The notes under the pieces were generated by a model. The model saw nothing but the letters and a program-made list of their open reading frames with translations. It was not told the origin of the DNA and did not search any database. Position numbers and translations under genes: made by a program. A stretch of 63,022 bases of DNA from Oscillospiraceae bacterium (lineage in GTDB: Bacteria; Bacillota; Clostridia; Oscillospirales; Oscillospiraceae), in assembly GCA_902778665.1 (NCBI GenBank), contig CACYYN010000009.1, positions 1 to 63,022 of the forward strand, read 5' to 3'. The number at the start of each line of letters is the position of its first letter. Within the stretch, counting starts at the first letter, position 1. Below, piece after piece: positions 16,563 through 27,047 of this stretch.

Positions 16563-17867
16563 TCAGATCAGAATGCCACGTTTTCTGGCCTCGAAGGTCA
16601 GCTCGTCACGGAAGTCGGGATGGGCGATGGAGATAAGTTGCTTTGCACGGCTGGCAAGGCTCTGTCCTCGGAGATGGGCAATGCCGTACTCGGTGACCAC
16701 ATAGTCCACATCATTCTTGCTGGTAGTGACAACGGCACCCTCGGCCAGGCTTGCCTTGATTTTGCTGATGGTGCCGCCCTTGGCTGTGGACTCAAAGGCG
16801 ATGAAGCTCTTGCCTCCCCTGCTCTGGGTAGCCCCACGAACATAGTCTACCTGTCCGCCGGTGCCGGAGAGATGCTTCGGCCCAATGGATTCGGCACAGA
16901 CCTGCCCCCACAGATCCACCTCGACGGCAGCATTGATGGAGATCATATTGTCGTTGCGGCAGATGACGTTCGGGTCATTCACATAGTCAACGGGCAGAAT
17001 CATGATGGCTGGGTTATCGTCGATATAGTCATAGATTCTCTGTGAACCAAAGGCGAAGGTGGTGACGGTTTTGAAGGGGTGGATCTGCTTCTTGCTGTTG
17101 TTGACCGCACCGCATTCAATCAGCTCCACCATGGAATCGGTGAACATCTCAGTGTGGATGCCGAGATCGTGCTTGGATTTGAGCGCCATGCCGGTGGCAT
17201 CCGGGATGGCCCCGATGCCTAACTGAATGCATGCTCCATCCGGGATCTGCTCTGCAATCAGGTTGCCGATGGTGATGCTGGTTTCATCCAGCTTCACAGG
17301 CGGCAGCACCGGCAGCGGGTGGTTATTCACAACAACGGCGTCCACCTGAGAAATATGAAGCTGGGTGTTGCAGACGGCCCGGGGCTGATATTCATTCACC
17401 TCCACAAAAATGCGCTTAGCTTTGGAGATCATAGCCTCGGAATAGGAGCTGGTGGTGGCAAGACTGAAATAGCCGTGCTTATCCATAGGAGAAACAGCGA
17501 TGCAGAAGGCATCGTAGGTGTAGTTATCCCGAATGAGCTTCAGCGTGTCACGGTAATAGTTGGGGATGTAATCGGCGAACCCTGCACTGATGGCTTTTCT
17601 GGCTCCGCCGCTGGAAAACCATGACACACCGTTTACTTTGCCGTTCAGACTGCTGTCAGCATAAAAGGCAAAGGGATAAGCATCAAGCATGGTATGCACC
17701 TTTATATCCTTCAGGGAACCGTTTTTTGCCCGTTCACAGATTGCTGCCATGATGGCTTCCGTCTGGGTAGGGCCGGCATCCATGCCGAAAACCCAGCCGT
17801 CACCGACTGCTTCGGCAAGCTTCTCTGCAGACGTGCATTTGGATTGATAGAGCTCTTCTAGTTTCAT
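16563..17867 (-). CDS. Acetyl-CoA hydrolase/4-hydroxybutyrate CoA-transferase family protein
   Basis: The start is the ATG at 17865-17867, eight bases after GGAGG. The 434-residue enzyme has the family layout: an N-terminal half ending near I-Q-L-G-I-G-A-I-P-D-A, then D-L-G-I-H-T-E-M-F-T-D-S (probably carrying the catalytic Glu that forms a glutamyl-CoA thioester) and the C-terminal H-L-S-G-T-G-G-Q-V-D-Y-V-R-G-A and Y-G-I-A-H-L-R-G-Q-S. It should exchange CoA between acetate and acids such as butyrate or 4-hydroxybutyrate; the acid cannot be read from sequence. The divergent neighbour nifJ makes acetyl-CoA, so both serve fermentative acetyl-CoA metabolism. Confidence 0.85.
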   Translation of the reverse strand: MKLEELYQSKCTSAEKLAEAVGDGWVFGMDAGPTQTEAIMAAICERAKNGSLKDIKVHTMLDAYPFAFYADSSLNGKVNGVSWFSSGGARKAISAGFADYIPNYYRDTLKLIRDNYTYDAFCIAVSPMDKHGYFSLATTSSYSEAMISKAKRIFVEVNEYQPRAVCNTQLHISQVDAVVVNNHPLPVLPPVKLDETSITIGNLIAEQIPDGACIQLGIGAIPDATGMALKSKHDLGIHTEMFTDSMVELIECGAVNNSKKQIHPFKTVTTFAFGSQRIYDYIDDNPAIMILPVDYVNDPNVICRNDNMISINAAVEVDLWGQVCAESIGPKHLSGTGGQVDYVRGATQSRGGKSFIAFESTAKGGTISKIKASLAEGAVVTTSKNDVDYVVTEYGIAHLRGQSLASRAKQLISIAHPDFRDELTFEARKRGILI

Positions 17868-17901
17868 GAAATTGCCTCCGATAAACAGTTTTACTGCCCG
17901 T

Positions 17902-17930
17902 ATTATAGCGCAAACGCCGTGAGAATGGAA
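17902..17930 (-). promoter_or_regulatory. Likely promoter of the CoA-transferase gene
   Basis: On the minus strand a full TATAAT (17907-17902) is preceded, 17 bases away, by a weak -35 TTCCAT (17930-17925). Confidence 0.6.
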
Positions 17931-17966
17931 CCCTTTTTCAGCCTCTGATCCATGAAGAAATAGCGT

Positions 17967-17995
17967 TTGACAACGCCATGCAGAAATACTATTAT
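17967..17995 (+). promoter_or_regulatory. Sigma-A promoter of nifJ
   Basis: TTGACA at 17967-17972 and TATTAT at 17990-17995 are 17 bases apart. The leader to the ATG at 18077 is about 75 bases. Confidence 0.75.
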
Positions 17996-18076
17996 GAGTA
18001 GCGGCATAGTGGGCTTTGCTGCAATTCACAACAAAACCTTACCATTTTAGCTGAAAACAGACTAAGGAGGAAGAAA

Positions 18077-21000
18077 ATGGCTAAGAAATCAATGGACGGC
18101 AATGAAGCCGCCGCATACGCTAGCTATGCTTTTACAGAAGTAGCAACAATTTATCCGATCACCCCATCGAGCCCCATGGCAAATCATGTGGACGAATGGG
18201 CAGCAAACGGGAAAAAGAATCTATTCGGCACATCCGTCAAACTGATGGAAATGCAGGCCGAAGCGGGAGCTTGTGCTGCCATGCAGGGTGCACTGGAAGC
18301 CGGCGCTTTGGCGACCACCTATACCTCTGCTCAGGGGCTGATGCTGATGATCCCCCCAATGTACCGTATTGCGGGTCTGCTGGTGCCGGCCGTTATGCAT
18401 GTGGCAGCTCGCAGCGTGGCGACTGAAGCTGTATCCATCTTCGGTGACCATCAGGATGTGATGGCGTGTCGGCAGACAGGCTGGGCACAGCTGGCATCTT
18501 CCAGCGTGCAGGAATGCATGGATCTGGGTGCAGTTGCCCATCTCTCCGCCATCAAAGGCCATCTGCCGGTGCAGCATTTCTTCGACGGGTTCCGAACCTC
18601 CCACGAGATTCAGAAAATCGACGTGCTGGACTATGCGGATCTGCAGAAAATGCTGGACTACGATGAACTGCTGAAGTTCCGCAACCGGTCTCTGAACCCG
18701 GAGCATCCCACCATCCGCAACAGCGGTGAGAATGACGATGTGTTCTTCCAGCACAGAGAGGCCAGCAACCCGACCTATCTCGCATTCCCGGATGTGGTGG
18801 AGGGATATATGCAGAAGATGTCCGCCCTGACTGGGCGTGACTATAAGCTCTTCAACTATTACGGCGCACCGGACGCCGAGCGTGTGGTGATTGCCATGGG
18901 CAGCGTCTGTGAAGCAGCCCGTGAGGTTGTGGAATATCTCAATGCACAGGGTGAAAAGGTCGGCTTTATTCAGGTGCACCTCTACCGTCCGTTTTCCCTG
19001 AAGCACTTCCTCGCAGCGATCCCTGAAAGCTGCAGAGTGCTCACGGCACTCGACAGGACCAAGGAACCCGGAGCCCTGGGTGAGCCGCTTTACGAGGATA
19101 TCTGCTCAGCAATTGCGGAAAGCGGAAGAACCGGCATTCGACTCCTCGGAGGCAGATACGGCCTTTCTTCCAAAGATACGACTCCCGCTCAACTCAAAGC
19201 TGTTTACGACAACATGAAGGGTGAGTGCAAGAATCACTTCACCATCGGCATCAATGACGATGTGACCCACACTTCCCTGCCCGTGGGCGAAAACATCGTC
19301 ACGGCAGGCAAGAGCATCATCTCCTGCAAGTTCTGGGGTCTCGGCTCTGACGGTACCGTCGGCGCCAACAAGAACTCCTGCAAGATTATCGGCGACAACA
19401 CGGATCAGTACGTGCAGGCCTACTTCCAGTATGACGCGAAGAAGTCCGGCGGACTGACGAGAAGCCACCTGCGTTTCGGCCATGAGCCCATCCACAGCAG
19501 CTACTACGTCACCATGGCTGACTTTGTGGCCTGCCACAAGCAGAGCTACATGCATACCTTTGACATAGCAAACGAGATCAAGCCAGGCGGAACCTTCCTG
19601 CTCAACACCCACTGGAAGGGTGAGGAACTGGAGGCAAATCTCACCAACCGCACCAAGCGCATTTTAGCGCAACGCAAGGTGAACTTCTACACCATCAATG
19701 CCACAGGCATTGCGGAGGAGATCGGCCTCGGCAACCGGACCAGCACCGTGCTGCAGGCAGCCTTTTTCAAACTCTCGGGCGTTCTGCCTATTGAGCAGGC
19801 GGAGCAGTACATGAAGGATGCCGCCGTGAAGACCTTCTCCCGCAAGGGTGAGAAGATTGTGAACATGAACCTCGCCGCCATTGAACGCGGCCTGACGGAT
19901 GCCGTGAAGATCGACATTCCGGAAAGCTGGGCCTCCCTGCAGGATGAGGAGCGCAGTGTGGATGAAAGCCTGCCGAAATACGTCCGTGAGATTCTGATCC
20001 CCATGGACCGGGCGGAAGGCGATAATCTCCCTGTCAGCACCTTCAGCGAATATGCGGACGGCGTTATGCCGATCGCTGCAGCACAGTATGAAAAACGTGG
20101 TGTAGCTGACAACGTACCGGTCTGGGATCCGACAAACTGTATCGGCTGTAACCGCTGCTCTCTGGTCTGCCCCCATGCAGCGATCCGGCCCTTCCTGTTC
20201 ACGGAAGAAGAGGCTGCCGCTGCACCCGAAAGCTGTGTTACCAAAAAGGCAATCGGCAAAGGGTTTGAGCATTACCGCTACCGCATTCAGGTGGACGTGC
20301 TGGACTGCCAGGGATGCGGAAGCTGCATGAACGTCTGCCCCGCCAAGGAAAAAGCTCTTACCATGGCGCCGCTGGAGACACAGCTTGCGGAGCAGAAGAA
20401 CTGGGATCACTGCCTGACACTTTCGGAAAAAACGAACCCCATGAGCCGCTTCTCCGCAAAGGGCAGCCAGTACGAGCAGCCGCTCTATGAATTTTCAGGC
20501 GCCTGCCCGGGCTGCGGTGAGACGCCTTATATCAAGCTGCTCACCCAGCTCTTCGGTGACAGAATGTATGCCGCCAACGCAACCGGCTGCTCCCAGGCAT
20601 ATGGTTTCTTTGCTCCCACCTTCCCACAGACGGTGACAAAGCGAGGCTTTGGTCCCGCCTTCTCCAATTCTCTGTTTGAAAACAACGCTGAGTTCGCTCT
20701 CGGTATCAGTCTCTCCGTTGACCAGCTCCGGGCTAAAACGAAAATGCATGCACGTGCTGCTGTCGAAGAGACAAAGGACGAGGTTCTGAAAGCAGCTCTG
20801 GAGGCCTGGCTTGCCCACGGCGATGAGAATGAGCAGACGGTCATCCTCTCCGACGCCGTGCGTGTAGCTCTGGCTCACACAACGGATACCAGCGATCATG
20901 TTGCCTATGTCAAACGCCGCCAGGACACTCTGACCAAGAAGGCCGTCTGGATGGTCGGCGGTGACGGATGGGCATACGACATCGGTTACGGCGGGCTGGA

Positions 21001-21625
21001 TCATGTGATGGCTTCCGGGCTCGATCTCAACGTGCTGGTGCTGGACAATGAGCTCTATGCCAACACCGGTGGACAGGCTTCCAAGGCGACCCCGGTGGGT
21101 GCATCCGTTCAGTTTGCCGCAGCCGGAAAGAGCACACCGAAAAAGGATCTTGGCCTGATTCTCTCCAACTACGGCTACATCTATGTGGCACAGATCAATC
21201 TTGGTGCAAACCCGGAGCATGCGATCAAGTGCCTGAAGGAAGCCGCAGCCTACAAAGGCCCCTCCATTGTTATCGCTTATGCTCCCTGCATCAACCACGG
21301 CGTCACAAAGGGCATGGGCAAGGCTATGGAAGAAGGCAAAGCCGCTACCGAATGCGGATTCTGGCCGCTCTTCCACTACAACCCGAATCACGAGCAGGCC
21401 GGAAAGAACCCGTTTGTTCTCGACTCCGGCGAGCCCAACGGCAAGCTTCGTGACTTCATGATGGGTGAAAACCGTTTTGCATCTCTGACGAGAACCTTCC
21501 CCGAACGGGCAGAGATTCTCTTTGCCGAGGCGGAAGAGTTCACCAAACGCCGTTATGCCAAGTACAAGCATCTGGCCGGACAGGGCTTCCCCGAAGGCAG
21601 ACCTCATGATAAGCTGATTGATTAA
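18077..21625 (+). CDS. nifJ: Pyruvate:ferredoxin (flavodoxin) oxidoreductase
   Basis: The 1182-residue single-chain enzyme converts pyruvate and CoA into acetyl-CoA and CO2 and reduces ferredoxin or flavodoxin, the core step of anaerobic fermentation. Domain order is standard: the pyrimidine-binding half with Y-P-I-T-P-S-S-P-M at the start, the transketolase C-like part, two 4Fe-4S motifs (C-I-G-C-N-R-C-S-L-V-C-P near 690 and C-Q-G-C-G-S-C-M-N-V-C-P near 745) and the TPP domain with G-A-C-P-G-C-G-E-T-P and G-G-D-G-W-A-Y-D-I-G-Y-G-G. The late Y-A-N-T-G-G-Q-A-S-K-A-T is characteristic. AAGGAGG precedes the ATG. It has its own terminator. Confidence 0.97.
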   Translation: MAKKSMDGNEAAAYASYAFTEVATIYPITPSSPMANHVDEWAANGKKNLFGTSVKLMEMQAEAGACAAMQGALEAGALATTYTSAQGLMLMIPPMYRIAGLLVPAVMHVAARSVATEAVSIFGDHQDVMACRQTGWAQLASSSVQECMDLGAVAHLSAIKGHLPVQHFFDGFRTSHEIQKIDVLDYADLQKMLDYDELLKFRNRSLNPEHPTIRNSGENDDVFFQHREASNPTYLAFPDVVEGYMQKMSALTGRDYKLFNYYGAPDAERVVIAMGSVCEAAREVVEYLNAQGEKVGFIQVHLYRPFSLKHFLAAIPESCRVLTALDRTKEPGALGEPLYEDICSAIAESGRTGIRLLGGRYGLSSKDTTPAQLKAVYDNMKGECKNHFTIGINDDVTHTSLPVGENIVTAGKSIISCKFWGLGSDGTVGANKNSCKIIGDNTDQYVQAYFQYDAKKSGGLTRSHLRFGHEPIHSSYYVTMADFVACHKQSYMHTFDIANEIKPGGTFLLNTHWKGEELEANLTNRTKRILAQRKVNFYTINATGIAEEIGLGNRTSTVLQAAFFKLSGVLPIEQAEQYMKDAAVKTFSRKGEKIVNMNLAAIERGLTDAVKIDIPESWASLQDEERSVDESLPKYVREILIPMDRAEGDNLPVSTFSEYADGVMPIAAAQYEKRGVADNVPVWDPTNCIGCNRCSLVCPHAAIRPFLFTEEEAAAAPESCVTKKAIGKGFEHYRYRIQVDVLDCQGCGSCMNVCPAKEKALTMAPLETQLAEQKNWDHCLTLSEKTNPMSRFSAKGSQYEQPLYEFSGACPGCGETPYIKLLTQLFGDRMYAANATGCSQAYGFFAPTFPQTVTKRGFGPAFSNSLFENNAEFALGISLSVDQLRAKTKMHARAAVEETKDEVLKAALEAWLAHGDENEQTVILSDAVRVALAHTTDTSDHVAYVKRRQDTLTKKAVWMVGGDGWAYDIGYGGLDHVMASGLDLNVLVLDNELYANTGGQASKATPVGASVQFAAAGKSTPKKDLGLILSNYGYIYVAQINLGANPEHAIKCLKEAAAYKGPSIVIAYAPCINHGVTKGMGKAMEEGKAATECGFWPLFHYNPNHEQAGKNPFVLDSGEPNGKLRDFMMGENRFASLTRTFPERAEILFAEAEEFTKRRYAKYKHLAGQGFPEGRPHDKLID

Positions 21626-21634
21626 AAAATAAAT

Positions 21635-21678
21635 GAACCTCTGCAGATCGCATTGAGAATCTGCAGAGGTTCTTTTTG
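21635..21678. terminator. Terminator between nifJ and ftsH
   Basis: GAACCTCTGCAGAT pairs with ATCTGCAGAGGTTC and is followed by TTTTTGTT on the plus strand. It lies between two converging genes. Confidence 0.88.
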
Positions 21679-21688
21679 TTATGCAGTT

Positions 21689-23758
21689 TTATGCTTTCGG
21701 GTGATTTTCATCTTCCGAGGGCTTCTTAGGATCCTGGGTAGCATCAGAAGATTCCGGCTGCCCGGCAGGAGAAACGGAAGACTCGGCGGAAGGAGAATCA
21801 ATCTGCTTCTGTTCTTCCGAACCGTCGAACATAGCGATCTTGCGGGCGGGGCGTTCAATTGTCTTGTCATTGACAGCCTGCTTCGCCTCTTTCATAAACT
21901 CCGGCATGAACTCACCGTGCTCGAAGTAGTAATTGAACTCATCAGCCGAAATCGTCTCATTCTCCAAAAGATATTCGGCAATGGCAATCAGCTGTTCGCT
22001 GTGGTCGGTAAGAATCTTGCGGCATTCGGCAGAGGCTCTGTCGAAAATGGCCTTGACCTCTTCGTCGATGATGCCGGCAGTCTCTTCGGAATAGCTCTTG
22101 GTGGTGCCGAAGTCACGCCCGATAAAGATGCTCCGGTCGGAGGAATCAAACATGATCGGTCCGAGGCGCTCGCTCATACCGTAACGCATCACCATGTCTC
22201 TTGCAATGGAGGTAGCCTGCTGGATATCACCGGAGGCACCGGTGGAGATATCATCCAGGAAGATCTCTTCAGCCATACGGCCGCCGAGAGCCATCACGAT
22301 ATTCTCATACATCTCACCACGGGATTTGAAGTTTTCAAGATCCTCCTGCGGGCGGAAGAGGGTAAATCCGCCTGCAGCACCACGGGGAATGATGGTGATA
22401 TAGTGGACGGGATCCACATTCTTTAAGAACTTGCCTGCAACAGCATGGCCGGATTCATGATAGGCGGTGAGCCTTCTGGCCTTGTCCGACATTTTGCGGG
22501 ACTTCTTCTCCGGACCCATCTGGACCTTCAGGATAGCCTCATCGATATCGTCCTGGGTAATGAAGCGTTCCTTCCGGCGCACGGCCAGTATGGCGGCCTC
22601 ATTCATCAGGTTTTCCAGATCAGCCCCGGAGAAACCGGGCGTACCCTTTGCGATGTTGTTGAGATCCACCGTGTCGGCCAGCTGCTTATCCCTTGCATGG
22701 ATTTTGAGGATAGCCTCTCTGCCCTTGATATCCGGCAGGCCCACATAAATCTGCCTGTCAAACCGGCCGGGACGCAGCAGAGCATTATCCAGAATATCGG
22801 CACGGTTGGTAGCTGCCATGACGATGACGCCTTCGTTATTGCCGAAACCATCCATCTCCACAAGGAGCTGATTGAGAGTCTGCTCACGCTCATCATGTCC
22901 GCCGCCGAGGCCGGAACCTCTCTGACGGCCAACCGCATCGATCTCATCGATGAAGACAATGGCAGGAGCAACCTTCTTGGCCTGCTCGAACAGATCTCTC
23001 ACGCGCCCGGCACCGACGCCCACATAAAGCTCCACAAAATCAGAACCGGAGATGGAGAGGAACTGCACATTCGCCTCTCCTGCCACGGCTTTCGCCAGGA
23101 GGGTTTTACCGGTTCCCGGAGGGCCAACCAGCAGAATACCTTTGGGGATTCTTGCGCCCATCTCGGTGTAGCGCTTCGGATCCTTCAGGAAGTCAACCAC
23201 TTCTGCAAGCTCTGCTTTTTCCTCGTCACACCCGGCCACATCCTTGAAGGTTTTTTTGTCCTTCTCGTCAGAGCCGAGTTTGGTGCGGGCCTTGCTGAAC
23301 CGGGCAAACCCGCCTGCTCCACCGCCACCGGCACGATTCATCATGAAATACCAAAGGGCCATTGCCCCGAACATGATCACGAGATAAGGCACAAAGCTTG
23401 CCCACCAAGGCAGTGTAAAGCCCTCGGTGTAGTCATACTTTTCAATGGTGCCAGCTTTGTACTGTTCCAGGATCAGATCGTGGAAATCCTCATAGAAAAC
23501 GGAAAAGCTGTACAGATCGTAGGATTTTTCCTCTGTGGGATTCATGGGGTCATTGGTTCGGATCTCCAGAAGAATGGTGTTGCCTTCGGTCTTGAAGGAC
23601 TGGATCTTCTCCTTCTCAAAGAGATCAACCAGCTCGGAGTAGGAATCCAGTGAGTCCTTCTTCGTGTCAGTGTTGATGGTGAAGACAACGGCAATCACGA
23701 TGACTGCGAGGAGAACATAGAACCCGATATCTCTGGTTCTGTTGCGGTTCGGTTTCAA
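21689..23758 (-). CDS. ftsH: ATP-dependent zinc metalloprotease FtsH
   Basis: The 689-residue membrane protease degrades misfolded or regulatory membrane and cytosolic proteins as a hexamer. Two membrane segments flank a short outer domain (about 10-28 and 120-140). Then come Walker A G-P-P-G-T-G-K-T (212-219), Walker B I-V-F-I-D-E-I-D (about 267-274), the second region of homology R-P-G-R-F-D-R, and the zinc site H-E-S-G-H (434-438). The start appears to be TTG at 23758; no ATG fits, and AGGA lies about 13 bases upstream. The Pro/Ser/Glu-rich tail is typical of Clostridia. It is last in the run tilS-hpt-ftsH. Confidence 0.96.
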   Translation of the reverse strand: MKPNRNRTRDIGFYVLLAVIVIAVVFTINTDTKKDSLDSYSELVDLFEKEKIQSFKTEGNTILLEIRTNDPMNPTEEKSYDLYSFSVFYEDFHDLILEQYKAGTIEKYDYTEGFTLPWWASFVPYLVIMFGAMALWYFMMNRAGGGGAGGFARFSKARTKLGSDEKDKKTFKDVAGCDEEKAELAEVVDFLKDPKRYTEMGARIPKGILLVGPPGTGKTLLAKAVAGEANVQFLSISGSDFVELYVGVGAGRVRDLFEQAKKVAPAIVFIDEIDAVGRQRGSGLGGGHDEREQTLNQLLVEMDGFGNNEGVIVMAATNRADILDNALLRPGRFDRQIYVGLPDIKGREAILKIHARDKQLADTVDLNNIAKGTPGFSGADLENLMNEAAILAVRRKERFITQDDIDEAILKVQMGPEKKSRKMSDKARRLTAYHESGHAVAGKFLKNVDPVHYITIIPRGAAGGFTLFRPQEDLENFKSRGEMYENIVMALGGRMAEEIFLDDISTGASGDIQQATSIARDMVMRYGMSERLGPIMFDSSDRSIFIGRDFGTTKSYSEETAGIIDEEVKAIFDRASAECRKILTDHSEQLIAIAEYLLENETISADEFNYYFEHGEFMPEFMKEAKQAVNDKTIERPARKIAMFDGSEEQKQIDSPSAESSVSPAGQPESSDATQDPKKPSEDENHPKA

Positions 23759-23805
23759 ATAACACTCACATCCTTTGAATTACGGGAAATAAAACGCGTA
23801 GAAAA

Positions 23806-24351
23806 TCAGTTATTATAGATCTCCGGCTTCAGCACGCCGACATAGGGAATGTTGCGGTACTTTTCGTTATAGTCCAGCCCGTAGCCGACGACAAATTCAT
23901 CCGGAACCTCAAAACAGGAATAATCCGCATAGACGTCTGCCTTTCTGCGAGAAGGCTTATCCATAAGCGTAACAATGGAAACGGAAGCAGGCTGACGAAC
24001 AAGAAGATAATTCTTTAAATAATTCAGCGTCACACCGGAGTCCAGAATATCTTCCACGAGAATCAGATGCTTTCCGCCGATATCGGATCTCAGGTCCTTG
24101 TCAATGCGAACGGCACCGGTGGACGTGGTTCCGCTGTAGGAAGAAACAGCCATAAAGTCAACCGAGCAGTTGATGCTCACACAGCGCATCAGGTCAGCCA
24201 TAAAAACAAAGCAGCCCTTCAGCACACCGACAAAAACAGGTTCCTTCCCGTCAAAATCTTCCGAAATCTTTTTGCCGACCTCGTGCACTTTTTCCAGGAT
24301 TACTTCTTCCGACAGCAATACTCTTTCAATATCGTCTTCTGCTCTTCTCAA
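23806..24351 (-). CDS. hpt: Hypoxanthine phosphoribosyltransferase
   Basis: The enzyme salvages hypoxanthine and guanine with PRPP to IMP and GMP. The PRPP-binding motif is L-V-E-D-I-L-D-S-G-V-T, and the late V-G-Y-G-L-D-Y-N-E-K-Y-R is typical. I choose the TTG at 24351, which gives 181 residues, the usual family length: it lies six bases after GGAGG and overlaps the tilS stop as TTGA. An ATG six codons upstream has no ribosome site. The tilS-hpt-ftsH order is conserved in Bacillota. Confidence 0.95.
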   Translation of the reverse strand: MRRAEDDIERVLLSEEVILEKVHEVGKKISEDFDGKEPVFVGVLKGCFVFMADLMRCVSINCSVDFMAVSSYSGTTSTGAVRIDKDLRSDIGGKHLILVEDILDSGVTLNYLKNYLLVRQPASVSIVTLMDKPSRRKADVYADYSCFEVPDEFVVGYGLDYNEKYRNIPYVGVLKPEIYNN

Positions 24352-25712
24352 TTGGAACCTCCATTCCATTTTTCCACAGTTATCTGATAAACGCTGTCTC
24401 CCTCACGGGGAACAGTTCGTTCGGCAATTCCGAGACCGATCACTGCCAGCACACCTCTGTCATCTCGCAGGACAGGAGTCATTGCCCTCTCCTGCTGTGT
24501 ATAGCCTGCTTCGGCAAACAGCTTTCGGACAGATTTGGTGCAGTTTCGGCCATAGAGGCGAATCTCATCGCCTGCTCGACGCGATGTCAGAAAAACGCGC
24601 CCATATATTTGATCACATTTAAATGAAAAAGGTTTGAACAAGCCGTGAACTTTTTCATGGTAAACCAATATTTCTGTGTGTACACGGATTCCTGCCTCGG
24701 CAAGAATCACGCTCTCACCGGGGATCAGCTCCGTGTCAGGCAGAGAGAGGATCTTCTCCTTCCCAAACCGGATTTTCCCCTGCTCAATAACCAGCTTTGC
24801 ACCCGGAACCTCGATGATGGACCGTTCCGTTCGGGAGGCCGCAGAGAGGATCGCATCCACATGCTTCCGCTCAAGACTCTTCGGACAGAGAAGCCGGATC
24901 ACACGGGAAGAAACCGCCCTGTCCAGAGCACAGAGCCGGGATGAAGAGAGAAAGCTTCCGTCATAGTTTTCGGCAATAAATGCCTCTGCCTGAGTGTTTA
25001 AAAAGACATCGTCCTGCCGGAGAAGCTCTCCCATTCTCAGCATTGCCTCTCCAAAGGAAGGATTGATCTCTTTCAGCTCGGGAAGCACATGATGGCGGAG
25101 ACGGTTGCGGGTATAGGCATCGGAGGCGTTGGAACTGTCCTCCACAAAAGGTATACCGTTTTCCTTCAGATAAGCCTCGATCTCCTGCCGCTTTAAGCAG
25201 AGCAGCGGGCGAACAACAATGCCGTGAACCGGCGGAATGCCGGAAAGGCCCTCCGCCCCTGAACCACGGACCAGATGAAAGAGCACGGTCTCCGCATTGT
25301 CCTCCAGATGATGGGCCGTTGCGATCCGATCGCAGGCAAGCTTTTCGCAGGCACGCCGGAGGAAATCATATCGAAGTTTTCTCGCGGCTTCTTCCAGCCC
25401 GATCGCATGCTCGGATGCATAGGAAGCCACATCTCCCTTTTCAGAGAAAAACGGGATTTTTCTCTCCCTGCACCAGCTTTGAACAAAGGCACAGTCACGA
25501 TCTGATTCCTCTCCCCGGAGGGAATGGTTAAAATGGGCCGCACAGACAGAAACTCGAAGACGCTCAGAATTCTCCAAAAGCAGATGGAGCATGCACATGG
25601 AATCCGCCCCGCCGGAGACGGCACAGAGCACCTTCATCCCGGGGCGGAGCATATCATAACGGGAGATATACGCGGCGACCTTGTCAGAAACCGCCTCAGT
25701 AATCTTCTTCAC
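24348..25712 (-). CDS. tilS: tRNA(Ile)-lysidine synthase
   Basis: TilS converts C34 of the CAU-anticodon isoleucine tRNA into lysidine, so that it reads AUA. The PP-loop signature is C-A-V-S-G-G-A-D-S, followed by the second region with A-T-A-H-H-L-E-D-N-A-E-T-V. The C-terminal third carries the TilS substrate-binding domain. The start is uncertain: I prefer the GTG at 25712, which overlaps the end of dnaB by 17 bases and gives 453 residues; upstream or downstream in-frame starts (25751 or the ATG at 25652) have no better ribosome site. The stop overlaps the hpt start. Confidence 0.9.
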   Translation of the reverse strand: MKKITEAVSDKVAAYISRYDMLRPGMKVLCAVSGGADSMCMLHLLLENSERLRVSVCAAHFNHSLRGEESDRDCAFVQSWCRERKIPFFSEKGDVASYASEHAIGLEEAARKLRYDFLRRACEKLACDRIATAHHLEDNAETVLFHLVRGSGAEGLSGIPPVHGIVVRPLLCLKRQEIEAYLKENGIPFVEDSSNASDAYTRNRLRHHVLPELKEINPSFGEAMLRMGELLRQDDVFLNTQAEAFIAENYDGSFLSSSRLCALDRAVSSRVIRLLCPKSLERKHVDAILSAASRTERSIIEVPGAKLVIEQGKIRFGKEKILSLPDTELIPGESVILAEAGIRVHTEILVYHEKVHGLFKPFSFKCDQIYGRVFLTSRRAGDEIRLYGRNCTKSVRKLFAEAGYTQQERAMTPVLRDDRGVLAVIGLGIAERTVPREGDSVYQITVEKWNGGSN

Positions 25713-27039
25713 GGTTGGCCTCGTATGAGGTAAAGGACGTGTACTCCGCAAGCCAGTTGAGGTACACAGTCCCGGTGGAGCCTCGCCTGTTCTTTAAAAT
25801 CAGAGCCTCCGCCAGATTCGGGTTCTCAGCTTCCTTGACGTAATAACCCTCCCGATAAAGGGCGACGACTGCATCCGCATCCTGCTCAATGGAGCCGGAT
25901 TCGCGCAGGTCAGAGAGGAGAGGCCGTTTGTCCTGCCGGGATTCCACCGCACGGTTAAGCTGTGACAGGCAGATAATGGGCACGTTGAGCTCCTTGGCCA
26001 TAATTTTCAGCATACGGCTGATCTCGCTGACCGCCTGCTGCCGGTTGTCTGCCCAGGAGTTTTTGGTGCCGGCGGAGGACATGAGCTGCAGATAGTCAAT
26101 GCACACCAGCCCCAGATCCTTCACACGGCGGCAGGATGCCTTCATGTCGGACACAGTGACTGACGGGTTATCGTCGATGCGGATGTCGGACATACTCATC
26201 TGCTGGGCAGCCTCAGAAATGGAACGCCATTGGCTGTCAGTCAGCTGGCCGGTCATCAGATTCTGGGAGGGCACCATCGCCGCCTTGGAGAGGAGACGGG
26301 TCACCAGCTGCTCTCTGGACATTTCCAGTGAGAAAAAGGCAACCGTCTTTTTCAGCACCAGTGCCACATGCAGGGCGATGTTCAGGGCGATACTGGTTTT
26401 GCCCATACCGGGTCGGGCGGCAATCAGAATGAAGTCTGACTTATTAAGGCCGAGAAGCATCCTGTCCAGATCCGGGAGACCTGTTGACAGGCCCGGGATT
26501 CGGCTGCCGGAGGCGGCATATTCCGACAGGGTGTCAAACACATTGTTGATGACCGAGGAAACAGGCAGCAGCCCGCCCACATTTCTGCCCTGGCGGAGAA
26601 GATAAATCTTCTGCTCGGCGGCTTCCAGCACAGTGTCTGCCTCGCCGGCCCCTTCGTAGACCATGTTGTTGATCTCATCGGCGGCTTCTCCCAGATGGCG
26701 TAACATGGCCCTGTCACGGACAATGGCGGCATACTCCAGCACATTGGCCGCAGTAGGTGTAAGACGCATCACTTCCGCCAGGTAACTCTCGGTATTGTCA
26801 TCATAGACACCGCGAACCTTCATCTGGTCAATTACCATGACGGGGTCGATGGTCTGGGAGTAGGCAAACATCTGATAGATGGTCTCAAACACATCACGGT
26901 TTTGCTTGAGATAAAAATCCTCCGTGTTTACCTTTTCAATAACATCCGGAACACACCTGGGGTCAATGAGCATGGAACCGATGACCGCCTGTTCAGCCGT
27001 GGCGGAATATGGTGTTTTTCTTCCAAGAAGCTCATCCAT
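25696..27039 (-). CDS. dnaB: Replicative DNA helicase DnaB
   Basis: The hexameric helicase opens DNA at the replication fork. The 447-residue protein has the N-terminal DnaB domain (G-S-M-L-I-D near residue 26), a linker and the RecA-like domain with Walker A A-A-R-P-G-M-G-K-T near 212 and the later C-L-S-Q-L-N-R-A-V-E-S-R. The late L-R-E-S-G-S-I-E-Q-D-A-D fits DnaB. It lies eight bases downstream of rplI, and its end overlaps the tilS start region, so the whole block is probably one transcript. Confidence 0.96.
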   Translation of the reverse strand: MDELLGRKTPYSATAEQAVIGSMLIDPRCVPDVIEKVNTEDFYLKQNRDVFETIYQMFAYSQTIDPVMVIDQMKVRGVYDDNTESYLAEVMRLTPTAANVLEYAAIVRDRAMLRHLGEAADEINNMVYEGAGEADTVLEAAEQKIYLLRQGRNVGGLLPVSSVINNVFDTLSEYAASGSRIPGLSTGLPDLDRMLLGLNKSDFILIAARPGMGKTSIALNIALHVALVLKKTVAFFSLEMSREQLVTRLLSKAAMVPSQNLMTGQLTDSQWRSISEAAQQMSMSDIRIDDNPSVTVSDMKASCRRVKDLGLVCIDYLQLMSSAGTKNSWADNRQQAVSEISRMLKIMAKELNVPIICLSQLNRAVESRQDKRPLLSDLRESGSIEQDADAVVALYREGYYVKEAENPNLAEALILKNRRGSTGTVYLNWLAEYTSFTSYEANREEDY

Positions 27040-27047
27040 GGCTGAGC

